From contig NZ_JADYWU010000001.1 of assembly GCF_015864665.1 (NCBI RefSeq), forward strand, positions 930,001 to 994,000: 64,000 nt of DNA, read 5' to 3'. The stretch comes from Salinibacterium sp. SWN167 (GTDB taxonomy: Bacteria > Actinomycetota > Actinomycetes > Actinomycetales > Microbacteriaceae). This document shows, one piece after another, positions 36,211-44,241 of this stretch. A program made the position numbers and the translations under genes. The notes below the pieces were generated by a model. It saw nothing but the letters and a program-made list of their open reading frames with translations, was not told the origin of the DNA and did no database searches. How positions within the stretch are numbered: the stretch's first letter is position 1; every line of letters begins with the position of its first letter.

Positions 36211-36310
36211 CAAATGCAGTACCAGGGTCGATGGGGACACGCACCTCACGTCTACGCCACCGGCCCTGACAGGCGCCGACAACGAAGTTGCGGCTGGAGA
36301 AAGGTGTGAG

Positions 36311-37018
36311 ATGCAATCTGTTCTGGACACGATAATTTGGGCGGCTGATTCGCCGCCAGTGCCGGCCAGTGACAACCCGTTCATTCAGGCCCTCACCTGG
36401 GGTGCGACGCACTTCATCGGCCTGTTCAATGCATCGGGTGAAGCTCTTGTTGGTTTGGCCACCGGCATCCTGCCGACACTGATCGTGCTTCTCACGTTCA
36501 TGTACGCGATCACCACCTGGGTGGGCGAAGCGCGCATGACTCGTGCGGTGCAGTGGTCAGCTCGCTGGGCCATTACTCGTTACACGCTCATGCCCATCAT
36601 CGCGGTCATCGTCTTGACCAACCCGATGGCGTACTCCTTCGGCATCTATCTACCCGAACGACAGAAGCCGGCGTTCTACGACTCTGCAGTGTCTTTCGTG
36701 CACCCCGTCACCGCCTTCTTCCCGCACGCTAACGCTGGCGAGATCTTCGTCTGGGCTGGTGTCTCGGCTGGAGTTCTCTCCATCGCTCCCGAAAAGTACC
36801 CGCTGCTCGCGCTGCTGTACTTCGGTACCGGCATCGTCGTGATCTTCATTCGCGGAGTCGTCACCGAGTGGATCACTAACCTGCTCATCCGTCGCCAGGG
36901 TCTCACGGCCGTCTTTGACGAGTACGACCGCGAATTTGCTTTGGCCAGTGAACGCTTCAACGAGGCAAAGTCGACCAAGAAGACCGGATCCTCGGTTGCC
37001 ACTGAAGGGACGGTGTGA
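36311..37018 (+). CDS. PTS system glucitol/sorbitol-type IIC component (GutA/SrlA family)
   Basis: Membrane component of about 235 residues from ATG 36311, which has AGAAAGGTG just upstream. About five helices are visible. Family features include ITRYTLMPIIAVIVLTNPMAYSFGIYLPE and SVSFVHPVTAFFPHANAGE (present here as SAVSFVHPVTAFFPHANAGE). In E. coli SrlA forms the channel with SrlE and passes the polyol during phosphorylation. Its end carries a Lys/Thr-rich tail. It is followed within four bases by the IIBC gene. Sorbitol is not assured as the substrate, since no sorbitol-6-phosphate dehydrogenase is in the island. Confidence 0.9.
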   Translation: MQSVLDTIIWAADSPPVPASDNPFIQALTWGATHFIGLFNASGEALVGLATGILPTLIVLLTFMYAITTWVGEARMTRAVQWSARWAITRYTLMPIIAVIVLTNPMAYSFGIYLPERQKPAFYDSAVSFVHPVTAFFPHANAGEIFVWAGVSAGVLSIAPEKYPLLALLYFGTGIVVIFIRGVVTEWITNLLIRRQGLTAVFDEYDREFALASERFNEAKSTKKTGSSVATEGTV

Positions 37019-37020
37019 TC

Positions 37021-38076
37021 ATGACTGAGAACACCTACAACAAAGTATTCGTCAAGCCCGGCAACGGCGGCTGGGGCAAGGGCCTCCTGCTCGAGCCCAG
37101 TGAGACCAAGAACGTCGTTCTCTCGGTAACCGGTGGCGGAATCCACCCGGTCGCCGCGCGTATCGCTGAACTGACCGGCGCAGAAGCTGTCGACGGCTTC
37201 ACCAACAGCATTCCCGAAGAGCGCGTTGTCGCTGTCGTGATCAACTGTGGTGGAACCGCGCGAATTGGCGTCTACCCCAAGAAGCGCATGATGACCGTGG
37301 ATGTCTTCCCGGGAGAGCCATCGGGCCCCCTCGCTAAGTACATCACCGACGATGTCTTCGTCTCCGCAGTGGGAACCGAAGACGTTGAGCTTGCGGGAGG
37401 ATCAGCCGCGTTCGCGACTCATGCTGCTGAAGCGTCGGCAGCATCCGAAGCAGCAATCGGAAGCCCGGCACCGTCTGGAGCATTCGGTACGAGCAACGTG
37501 ACGCACTTCACGGCGCAGACCACAACGGGTGGGGGCTTCATCGGCTTCTTCTCGAACGTGGCAACGCGCTTCGGTTCGGTCATCGGAAACATCATCAACA
37601 CGCTGCTGTCGTCTGGTCGCCAGACTGTTCAGCTCGTGCTGCAGACGATCCTTCCGTTCATGGCGTACGTGAGCCTCTTGATTGGTTTCGTCACCTACTC
37701 GGGACTCTCGGACCTCATTGCGCAGGCAGTAACTCCGTTGGCCTCGAACCCGATCGGCCTCATCCTCCTTGGCGTGATCACGGGACTACCGTTCCTGTCG
37801 CCCATCCTCGGACCGGGTGCGGCTATCGCACAGGTCGTCGGTGTACTCATGGGTACACAGATCGCCGCTGGCGCGCTGCCAGTGCAGTATGCACTGCCGA
37901 CGCTGTTCGCCATCAACGGTCAGGTTGGTTGTGACTTCGTTCCCGTGGGTCTTGCCCTGGGAGAAGCCAAGCCGGAGACGGTCGCAGTGGGTGTTCCCGC
38001 TGTACTCTTCTCTCGCCTGATCACATCGCCGCTGGCAGTCTTGATCGCGTGGGGCGCAAGCTTCGCACTGATCTAA
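37021..38076 (+). CDS. PTS system glucitol/sorbitol-type IIBC component (SrlE family)
   Basis: A 351-residue protein with a cytoplasmic IIB domain first (phospho-Cys likely in VINCGGTARIGVYPKKR, about residue 76) and membrane helices after about residue 185 (LILLGVITGLPFLSPILGPGA). A Ala/Ser-rich linker joins them (about residues 130-165). Phosphate passes from IIA (next gene) to the Cys and then to the substrate. Start ATG 37021 has GGGACGG upstream; a GTG two codons earlier overlaps the IIC stop. Confidence 0.9.
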   Translation: MTENTYNKVFVKPGNGGWGKGLLLEPSETKNVVLSVTGGGIHPVAARIAELTGAEAVDGFTNSIPEERVVAVVINCGGTARIGVYPKKRMMTVDVFPGEPSGPLAKYITDDVFVSAVGTEDVELAGGSAAFATHAAEASAASEAAIGSPAPSGAFGTSNVTHFTAQTTTGGGFIGFFSNVATRFGSVIGNIINTLLSSGRQTVQLVLQTILPFMAYVSLLIGFVTYSGLSDLIAQAVTPLASNPIGLILLGVITGLPFLSPILGPGAAIAQVVGVLMGTQIAAGALPVQYALPTLFAINGQVGCDFVPVGLALGEAKPETVAVGVPAVLFSRLITSPLAVLIAWGASFALI

Positions 38077-38121
38077 CCAGCACAACCACCACACGTAACA
38101 GCAGAGAAAAGCGAGACAGCA

Positions 38122-38496
38122 ATGACTACCTATTACCGCAGCGAGGTCACGTCCATCGGAACGGACGCCACCGAAATGTTTGAAGGGGGAGTGGTGATCT
38201 TCTTCGGAGAACCCTGCCCCGCCGAACTGGCTGAGGTAAGCGTGGTTCACACTGTCGCGCACCACCACCCGCAGCGCGACCCCCAGCCGGGAGACGTGCT
38301 GCGGGTGGGGGACTCTGAAGTCACCATTACGGAGGTCGGCGAGATTGCCGGCAACAACCTCCGCACGCTTGGTCATTTCGTGATCTACAGCGACCCAGAA
38401 GACAGCCAGAAAGTTCTCCCCGGCGCCATTCACGCGAAGGGCACACTCTCGTTGCCCAACGCGGGCGTCACCATTGAGCTCATCGAAGGTAGTTGA
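38122..38496 (+). CDS. PTS system glucitol/sorbitol-type IIA component (SrlB family)
   Basis: Cytoplasmic IIA of 124 residues. The phosphohistidine lies in VHTVAHHHPQRDPQ, matching the family. It receives phosphate from HPr and gives it to the IIB Cys of the preceding gene. AGAGAAAAGCGAG lies upstream. One IIA, one IIBC and one IIC in a row make a complete sorbitol-type permease. Confidence 0.9.
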   Translation: MTTYYRSEVTSIGTDATEMFEGGVVIFFGEPCPAELAEVSVVHTVAHHHPQRDPQPGDVLRVGDSEVTITEVGEIAGNNLRTLGHFVIYSDPEDSQKVLPGAIHAKGTLSLPNAGVTIELIEGS

Positions 38497-38497
38497 C

Positions 38498-38899
38498 ATG
38501 GACACCGGCTTCGCATTACTGCTGATGGCAGCGCTCGTACTGAGCGTTGTATTCAGCCTTCTTCAACAGCGCACGTATTCTCGTGCCACCAAGCGCCTGG
38601 GAACCAGCTTCCTCGGCGTCAAAGACCACTTCCTCGTCTCGGGGCGAGGCAAGAGCTTTCTCCGGGGAGCGATCGTTCTCCTCGTCGTCGACGCGTCAAC
38701 ATCTCGCATCGTGGCCGCCGAGGCCATGGTCGGCAGCACCGTCATGGCGCACTTCAAGCCGCGCCCCGAGCTGATCGGTGATCTCGATACCGCCGTGCTT
38801 CGCACGAAGGAAAAGATGATGACCGCAGCCGTGGACTACGCGACCAAGCAGTACTGGGTTACGTATAAGCGCAACGTCGCAGCGGCAGCCCGCAAGTAG
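38498..38899 (+). CDS. GutM/SrlM family membrane protein
   Basis: A 133-residue protein with one N-terminal membrane helix (residues 4-22), then a soluble part (YSRATKRLGTSFLGVKDHFL, GRGKSFLRGAIVLLVVD). GutM proteins were named activators of the glucitol operon, but they look like small membrane proteins and their mechanism is unclear. The ATG at 38498 sits directly after the IIA stop codon. It closes the PTS part of the island; a promoter for the enzyme genes lies right after it. Confidence 0.82.
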   Translation: MDTGFALLLMAALVLSVVFSLLQQRTYSRATKRLGTSFLGVKDHFLVSGRGKSFLRGAIVLLVVDASTSRIVAAEAMVGSTVMAHFKPRPELIGDLDTAVLRTKEKMMTAAVDYATKQYWVTYKRNVAAAARK

Positions 38900-38979
38900 C
38901 AACATCACTCGTTCGGGTGTTTCGGCATCCGACATTGCATCGTCGTTCCCGGCGGGGCATACTAAATACACATACTTGA

Positions 38980-39007
38980 TTAACTAACGCACATAAGTGC
39001 ATATAAC
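38980..39007 (+). promoter_or_regulatory. Candidate promoter with embedded operator upstream of the DRL-family gene
   Basis: TTAACT (38980-38985), 16-base spacer, TATAAC (39002-39007), with the operator-like CACATAAGTG (38990-38999) inside the spacer. A repressor there would block polymerase. The transcript would begin near 39014, and the gene starts at 39028. Confidence 0.55.
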
Positions 39008-39027
39008 GTGGTTTCAAAGGGGTAGTC

Positions 39028-40353
39028 ATGGGTTACACAAACAAACTGCTTGCGCGTCAGCGTGAAGTCGGTCGTCCCGTCCGCATCGGACTCGTCGGAG
39101 CAGGCCAAATGGGCTCCGGCTTCATCGCCCAGATCGCACGCCAAAAGGGCGTCGACATCACCGCCGTCGCCGACATTGCGATCGACCGTGCCGTAAGCGC
39201 TCTCGCCAACGCCGGCATCACCGACGTTGACCAGTCAGCGGACCTCGAGACGCTTGCCGCCACAATCGAAGCGGGCGGCCACGTTGTCGTCAACGACGCT
39301 CTCGCATTGCCCAAGCTCCCTATCGACATGGTCATCGAGTGCTCGGGCGTTCCCGAGATCGCCGCCAAAGTCGCTCTGGCTTCGCTGCTCGGCGGCAAGG
39401 ATGTCGCCCTCATGACTGTTGAGGCAGACGTCACCGTCGGTCTCCTCCTGGCTCGCATCGCAGCGCAGACCGGCAACATCTACACCGTCTGCCGTGGCGA
39501 TGAGCCCGTTGAGTGCCTGAAGCTCGTCGAGTACGTCGAAGACATCGGTCTTGACGTTGTGCTCGCCGGTAAGGGCAAGAACAACCCGCTCAACGAGTCG
39601 GCTACCCCCTCCAGTCTCGAAGAAGAAGCCAAGACCAAGGGCATGAACCCGCGGATGCTGTGCAGCTTCGTCGACGGAACTAAGACGATGATCGAGATGG
39701 CTGCCCTCGCTAACGCGGCAGACCTTGAGCTCACGAAGCGTTCGATGCACGGACCGGCCGCAACAGTGCCGACCCTGCAGGACATCTTCAAGCCCATCGA
39801 AGACGGCGGCATCCTTGACCGCAGCGGTGTTGTTGACTACGCCACTGGCCCGGTTGCTCCCGGTGTGTTCGTTGTTGCGAAGGCAACTGACCCCGTGGTG
39901 CACGAGGAGCTCAGCTACCTCAAGCTCGGCGAAGGCCCCTACTTTGCGTTCTACCGTCCGTACCACCTCGCCAGCGTCGAGGCAGTGCTGTCGATTGGCG
40001 AGGTCATGATCGACCGCCAGCCGTCGCTCGCTCCGATCGCCTGGAACGCAGATGTTTCTGCCATGGCCAAGCGCGACCTCAAGGTTGGCGAGAAAATCGA
40101 TGGCATCGGTGGCGAGCACGTCTACGGTGACGCTGTTCCGGCGGCCGAGGCCAAGGCCGGGCGCGAACTGCCCATCGGTCTGGCATCGGCGGGCACGCTC
40201 ATCCGTGACGTTGCCAAGGGAACTGCGGTGACCTACGACGACGTACAGCTCGACGAAACCAAAACGATTGTGATCTTGCGCAAGCTGCAGGATGCCCTTC
40301 TCGCCGATGGCCAGCTGCAGGTTCCTGCACTCGCGTCGTTGCTCTCCGTTTAA
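39028..40353 (+). CDS. DRL-family (COG4091) NAD(P)-dependent oxidoreductase, SAF domain
   Basis: A 441-residue protein with an N-terminal Rossmann fold (GAGQMG at residues 24-29), the family motifs AGKGKNNPLN (about 181-190), SFVDGTKTMIEMAALANA and GMNPRM, PYFAFYRPYHL, then a C-terminal SAF domain (about residues 345-435). Annotated elsewhere as homoserine-dehydrogenase-like. The nearest characterised relative I recall is DRL of Brucella, an alternative DXP reductoisomerase that interconverts DXP and MEP. Many family members may act on other substrates. Gene order here (polyol PTS upstream, acetoin-dehydrogenase-like E1 and E2 downstream) suggests oxidation of a PTS-made polyol phosphate. Start ATG 39028 after AAAGGGG. 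Confidence 0.82.
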   Translation: MGYTNKLLARQREVGRPVRIGLVGAGQMGSGFIAQIARQKGVDITAVADIAIDRAVSALANAGITDVDQSADLETLAATIEAGGHVVVNDALALPKLPIDMVIECSGVPEIAAKVALASLLGGKDVALMTVEADVTVGLLLARIAAQTGNIYTVCRGDEPVECLKLVEYVEDIGLDVVLAGKGKNNPLNESATPSSLEEEAKTKGMNPRMLCSFVDGTKTMIEMAALANAADLELTKRSMHGPAATVPTLQDIFKPIEDGGILDRSGVVDYATGPVAPGVFVVAKATDPVVHEELSYLKLGEGPYFAFYRPYHLASVEAVLSIGEVMIDRQPSLAPIAWNADVSAMAKRDLKVGEKIDGIGGEHVYGDAVPAAEAKAGRELPIGLASAGTLIRDVAKGTAVTYDDVQLDETKTIVILRKLQDALLADGQLQVPALASLLSV

Positions 40354-40367
40354 GAAAGGTGACCACT

Positions 40368-41342
40368 ATGAACACGCAGATCGTTGCGGACCGCGAACTC
40401 GCGGCAGCCAGCCTTGCCACCATGTGGAAAATCCGCCGCTTTGAAGAAGCAGTGGAAGATCTCTACGGCCGTGGACTCATGCACGGCACCATGCACCTGT
40501 CGATCGGTCAAGAGGCCGTGCCAACGGGAGCATGCCTCGCCCTCAATAAGGACGACTACATCACCTCGACGCACCGTGGCCACGGTCACTGCATCGCCAA
40601 GGGCGCCGATATGGAGCGCATGATGGCTGAACTTCTTGCGAAAGAAACCGGCTACTGCCGCGGCCGCGGTGGCTCCATGCACATCGCGGATACCGAAACC
40701 GGAAACCTCGGTGCGAACGGCATCGTTGCCGGTGGAATCCCTATCGCGACCGGCGCAGCGCTGTCGGCGAAGATGCGCGGCACCAAGCAGGTTGCTGTGA
40801 GCTTCCACGGTGACGGCGCGATGGGTGAAGGCGCCTGGCACGAGGGTGTTGTGCTCGCGGCCATGTGGCAGCTTCCCGTTGTGTTCCTCTGCGAAAACAA
40901 CCTCTATGGCATGTCGATGTCGTCAGAGAAGGCCTTCAATCTCGACCAGCTTTCTGACCGCGCGAAGGGCTACGGCATCCCCGGAGTCACCGTTGACGGT
41001 AACGATGTTCAGGCTGTCTATGACGCCACGAAGGAAGCGGTTGACCGCGCTCGTGCTGGCGGCGGACCGACCTTCATCGAAGCAAAGACGTACCGCTGGC
41101 GCGGACACTCGAAGTCAGACAAGAACCTGTACCGCACGCGCGACGAGATCGATGAGTGGCGCGGTAAAGACCCCATTCCTCACTTCGAAGCTCTGGCTCT
41201 CGCCGCCGGTGGCCTCACGCAGGCTGACATCGACGCTGTGCGCGACAACGTGCGCACCGAGCTGCGCAGTGCCGTTCAGCGCGCCAACGCTGCGCCGGAC
41301 GCCACCGCTGACGATCTACTTTCCGCCGTCTACGCAAGGTAA
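40368..41342 (+). CDS. Acetoin-dehydrogenase-like E1 component, alpha subunit
   Basis: Thiamine-diphosphate enzyme of 324 residues. The ThDP motif reads [15 protein letters not shown] through [21 protein letters not shown] and [14 protein letters not shown] match AcoA-type subunits rather than the longer classical PdhA. AcoA/AcoB cleave acetoin to acetaldehyde and a hydroxyethyl unit that goes to lipoamide. Start ATG 40368 with AAGAAAGG upstream; a GTG three codons earlier is less likely. It is followed by the beta subunit after five bases. Confidence 0.9.
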   Translation: MNTQIVADRELAAASLATMWKIRRFEEAVEDLYGRGLMHGTMHLSIGQEAVPTGACLALNKDDYITSTHRGHGHCIAKGADMERMMAELLAKETGYCRGRGGSMHIADTETGNLGANGIVAGGIPIATGAALSAKMRGTKQVAVSFHGDGAMGEGAWHEGVVLAAMWQLPVVFLCENNLYGMSMSSEKAFNLDQLSDRAKGYGIPGVTVDGNDVQAVYDATKEAVDRARAGGGPTFIEAKTYRWRGHSKSDKNLYRTRDEIDEWRGKDPIPHFEALALAAGGLTQADIDAVRDNVRTELRSAVQRANAAPDATADDLLSAVYAR

Positions 41343-41347
41343 CAACG

Positions 41348-42385
41348 ATGACTATTGAGACGACCGCGGCCCAGCCCGCAGCGGCCCCCGCACCGGCCGA
41401 GACAGTGACAATGACCTACTCTGAGGCCATTCGCGACGCAATGCGCATCGCCATGGCTAAGGACCCCGCCGTCTTCATCATGGGTGAAGATGTCGGAACC
41501 TACGGTGGCGCCTTTGGAGTCACCGGCGAGCTGATCAACGAGATCGGCCCCGAGCGCATCCGCGACACCACCATCAGTGAGCTCGGCATCATGGGTGCCG
41601 GTGTCGGTGCTGCCATGACCGGAATGCGCCCGATCGTGGAGATCCAGTTCTCTGACTTCACGGCTCAGGCCATGGACCAGATCGCCAACCAGGCAGCGAA
41701 GATTCACTTCATGCTCGGTGGCGCCGTGAGCGTGCCGATGGTTATTCGCGCTCCCGGCGGCTCGGGAACGGGTGCTGCCGCGCAGCACTCGCAGAGCCTC
41801 GAAGCGTGGTTCGTGCACATCCCGGGTCTCAAGGTTGTCATGCCGGCAACGGCGGATGACGCCAAGGGCCTGCTGCTCTCGGCGATCGACGACCCCAACC
41901 CGGTCATGGTTATCGAGCACAAGCTGCTCTACAAGACCTCGGGAGAGGTGCGCACGGGAGACATCCGCACGCCGCTCGGTGTCGCCGCTGTTCCTCGCGA
42001 GGGCAAGGATCTCACCATTATTGCCACCGGTGTCGAGGTGAGCCGCGCACTCGAGGCTGCCGAGATTCTCGCCGCCGACGGTATCGAAGCAACCGTGGTT
42101 GACCCGCGCACGCTCAAGCCTCTCGACAGCGACACCATCCTGCGCACCGTCAAGGCCACCGGTCGTGTCCTGCTCGTGCAAGAGGCTGTGCGTACACTCG
42201 GCTTCATGTCCGAAGTGTCTGCGATCATCTCCGAGTCGGATGCCTTCGGCTACCTTCGTGCGCCGATCAAGCGTCTTGCTGGCCTCGACATCCCCATCCC
42301 GTACGCACCCAAGCTCGAACGCGCTTCGGTTCCTCAAGTTGAAGACATCGTCGCGGCAGCCACTGATCTCGTTCGGAAGTGGTGA
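41348..42385 (+). CDS. Acetoin-dehydrogenase-like E1 component, beta subunit
   Basis: A 345-residue partner of the alpha subunit. It has a low-complexity Ala/Pro/Glu start (residues 1-20), then [34 protein letters not shown] and the conserved [17 protein letters not shown]-terminal transketolase domain from about residue 205. Together the subunits make an alpha2beta2 E1 enzyme. Coupled to E2, whose ATG is one base past the stop codon. Confidence 0.9.
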   Translation: MTIETTAAQPAAAPAPAETVTMTYSEAIRDAMRIAMAKDPAVFIMGEDVGTYGGAFGVTGELINEIGPERIRDTTISELGIMGAGVGAAMTGMRPIVEIQFSDFTAQAMDQIANQAAKIHFMLGGAVSVPMVIRAPGGSGTGAAAQHSQSLEAWFVHIPGLKVVMPATADDAKGLLLSAIDDPNPVMVIEHKLLYKTSGEVRTGDIRTPLGVAAVPREGKDLTIIATGVEVSRALEAAEILAADGIEATVVDPRTLKPLDSDTILRTVKATGRVLLVQEAVRTLGFMSEVSAIISESDAFGYLRAPIKRLAGLDIPIPYAPKLERASVPQVEDIVAAATDLVRKW

Positions 42386-42386
42386 C

Positions 42387-43709
42387 ATGGCTGAGCTGCC
42401 ACTGACAATGCCCAAAATGTCCATGACCATGGAAGAGGGCACGATGGTCGCGTGGCTCAAGCAGGAAGGTGACTCGGTTCGTTCCGGGGAGCCGATCTGT
42501 GAGGTCGCGACCGACAAAGTCGACATGGAAGTGGAGTCGCCATTCGATGGTGTGCTCGCTCGCATCATTGCGCAGCCCGATGACGTCTACGCGGTAGGCG
42601 ACACGATCGCGTTCATCACAACCGAAGCGGATGACCTGCTCGGCGGCCTCTTCGACGAGCCCGTTGTTGAAGCTCCGGCTGCGGTTGCGGCCGAAGCGGT
42701 TGCGCCCGTTGCTGCGCCTGCGCCGATCGCCACCGGTTGGATTCCTGCCGTTCCGGGCGCACGCAGTGCAGCAGAAGCCGCAGGCATCGACCTTGCGACC
42801 GTGACACCGACCGGCCCAGACAACACCGTGCGGGTCGCGGATGTCGAAGCGGCTACCGCAGCACCCGCAGCCCTCGTTGCGGCACCGGTTGCGTCAGCCG
42901 CTCCCGTTGCTCCTGCGGTCGTTCCGGCCGCTGCAGCCCCCGTCGCCGCTCCGGCTCCGGCCGCAGCACCAGCAGCTCCGGCTCCGGCTCCGGCTGTGGC
43001 CGCTGCGCCCGCCACAGCGCCCGCCACAGCGCCCGCTACAGCGGTTGACCCGGTAGAAGCTCGCCGCCTGCGCACCCGCAAGCAAGTTGCCAAGGTGATG
43101 GCGGCATCCGCTCTCGTTCCGCAGTTCACTGCCTACGTTGATCTCGATTTGTCAGCTTTGGCTGCCGTGCGCAAAACCACGCTCGGCGGCGCAAGCTGGA
43201 CCGCGCTCTTTGTGCGGGCTCAAGCAATCGCTCTGGCCGAGAACGCTGCGCTCAATGGCACCTGGACTGATGGGGGAGTTGCTGCCAACGAGCACATCGG
43301 AATTGCGCTCGCGATTGACTCACCATCGGGGCTCATCGCGCCGGTGCTGACGAACTCGCACAAGGGAACGCTGGCCGACCTGGTCGCCGAAATTGCGACC
43401 GTCGTCGACGAGACGCGCAAGGGAACCTTGCCGCCCGCACGCCTCGGCGGCGGAACAAGCGTATTCTCGAATCTGGGTGGATTCGGCGTGGAATCGTTCA
43501 ACGCACTACTGACCCCACCGCAGTCGACAGCTTTGTCGTCGGGAGCCGTCAAGCCGCGCATGCGCGTGTTTGACGACGAATCCTTCGGTGTTCGTCTGAG
43601 CTGCACGATCGGCCTCACCGTCGATCATCGTGTAGCTGACGGTGCGGATGCCGCACGAATGCTCGCGACCATCACCAACCTCGTCGCGACCCCGGAGCGT
43701 TTGCTCTAG
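42387..43709 (+). CDS. Dihydrolipoamide acyltransferase (E2) with lipoyl domain
   Basis: A 440-residue protein. Lipoyl domain at residues 3-78 with the lipoyl Lys 44 in ATDKVDMEVESP. Residues about 90-200 are Ala/Pro-rich linker with a small E1/E3-binding domain (PGARSAAEAAGIDLATVTPTG). The catalytic domain ends with DHRVADGADAARML, the HxxxDG active-site His. It accepts the acyl group from E1 and transfers it to CoA. No E3 (dihydrolipoamide dehydrogenase) gene is in the window; a housekeeping one would be needed. Start ATG 42387 with GGAAGTGG upstream; the longer open frame upstream overlaps the beta gene. Confidence 0.92.
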   Translation: MAELPLTMPKMSMTMEEGTMVAWLKQEGDSVRSGEPICEVATDKVDMEVESPFDGVLARIIAQPDDVYAVGDTIAFITTEADDLLGGLFDEPVVEAPAAVAAEAVAPVAAPAPIATGWIPAVPGARSAAEAAGIDLATVTPTGPDNTVRVADVEAATAAPAALVAAPVASAAPVAPAVVPAAAAPVAAPAPAAAPAAPAPAPAVAAAPATAPATAPATAVDPVEARRLRTRKQVAKVMAASALVPQFTAYVDLDLSALAAVRKTTLGGASWTALFVRAQAIALAENAALNGTWTDGGVAANEHIGIALAIDSPSGLIAPVLTNSHKGTLADLVAEIATVVDETRKGTLPPARLGGGTSVFSNLGGFGVESFNALLTPPQSTALSSGAVKPRMRVFDDESFGVRLSCTIGLTVDHRVADGADAARMLATITNLVATPERLL

Positions 43710-43785
43710 AGCCGCAACCCGCTCGCGGGTTCCACCCCAGCGCTCCGTACGGGCGCTGTCCACCACGTTTCGAAACAGGTACACC

Positions 43786-44043
43786 ATGTCAGAACGCACA
43801 GCCACAATCGTTTCACCGTCCGGACTTCACGCCCGCCCCGCTGCTCTGTTTACGCAGGCCGTCAGCAAGAGCGGTTTCAAGATCACGGTCGCTAAGGGTG
43901 AGAAGGCCGTCAACGCGGCCAGCATCCTCGCCGTTATCTCGCTCGGTGTCTCGCAGGGCGAAACCGTCACGATTGCCTCCGACGATGAGGGCGCTGACAG
44001 CGTTCTCGACCAGCTCGTAGAACTGCTCTCCACCGTCGAATAG
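43786..44043 (+). CDS. ptsH: Phosphocarrier protein HPr
   Basis: An 85-residue HPr. The active-site His 15 is in PSGLHARPA, and Ser 46 is at the position of the regulatory phosphoserine of Gram-positive HPr. It receives phosphate from enzyme I and passes it to the PTS IIA proteins. No enzyme I gene is visible in the window. Its place at the end of a plus-strand operon of PTS and E1/E2 genes suggests it is dedicated to this island. A strong terminator follows. Confidence 0.95.
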   Translation: MSERTATIVSPSGLHARPAALFTQAVSKSGFKITVAKGEKAVNAASILAVISLGVSQGETVTIASDDEGADSVLDQLVELLSTVE

Positions 44044-44050
44044 CAACTAA

Positions 44051-44089
44051 CACAGAAGGCCCGCACCGGCATGGTGCGGGCCTTCTGTG
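44051..44089 (+). terminator. Strong terminator after ptsH
   Basis: Perfect 17-bp stem CACAGAAGGCCCGCACC / GGTGCGGGCCTTCTGTG with a 5-base loop. Confidence 0.9.
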
Positions 44090-44120
44090 CGTTAAGCGCC
44101 GTTCACCGCTCGGCGATCCT

Positions 44121-44180
44121 CCTTCAGCGCCCTTCAGCGCCCTTCAGCGCCCTTCAGCGCCGTCCAGCGCCGTCCAGCGG
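44121..44180. repeat. 10-base tandem repeat, six copies
   Basis: Four perfect CCTTCAGCGC units (44121-44160) followed by two diverged units CGTCCAGCGC and CGTCCAGCGG (44161-44180), between two terminators. No gene runs through it. Copy number may vary. Confidence 0.9.
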
Positions 44181-44187
44181 ACGCACA

Positions 44188-44221
44188 AAAGCCCCGCTCC
44201 TTCCTGGGGGAGCGGGGCTTT
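44188..44221 (-). terminator. Terminator after gatC-like gene
   Basis: 13-bp stem AAAGCCCCGCTCC / GGAGCGGGGCTTT around an 8-base loop. Read on the minus strand it is followed by T residues from the A run, as expected for an intrinsic terminator of the minus-strand gene. Confidence 0.85.
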
Positions 44222-44241
44222 CGGCGGCGAAGCCAGGCCTG

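Larger units (their letters stand above)
35961..36310. other. 350-base intergenic region, left edge of the island
   Basis: No gene. Contains the tandem repeat, a run of seven T residues near 36125, a candidate promoter (36143-36172) and a palindromic operator (36201-36210). No tRNA, integrase or direct-repeat attachment site is visible. Confidence 0.7.

Noticed and set aside
36206-36310. Upstream extension of the sorbitol-type IIC gene to 36206
   Set aside because: It would start inside the operator palindrome and lacks a ribosome site; ATG 36311 has AGAAAGGTG.
42099-42386. N-terminal extension of the E2 gene
   Set aside because: It overlaps the E1 beta gene in another frame and encodes Ser/Arg-rich noise; the lipoyl domain starts right after ATG 42387.
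44121-44180. Repeats considered as a CRISPR array
   Set aside because: Units are 10 bases long and directly adjacent with no spacers; no cas genes are present.
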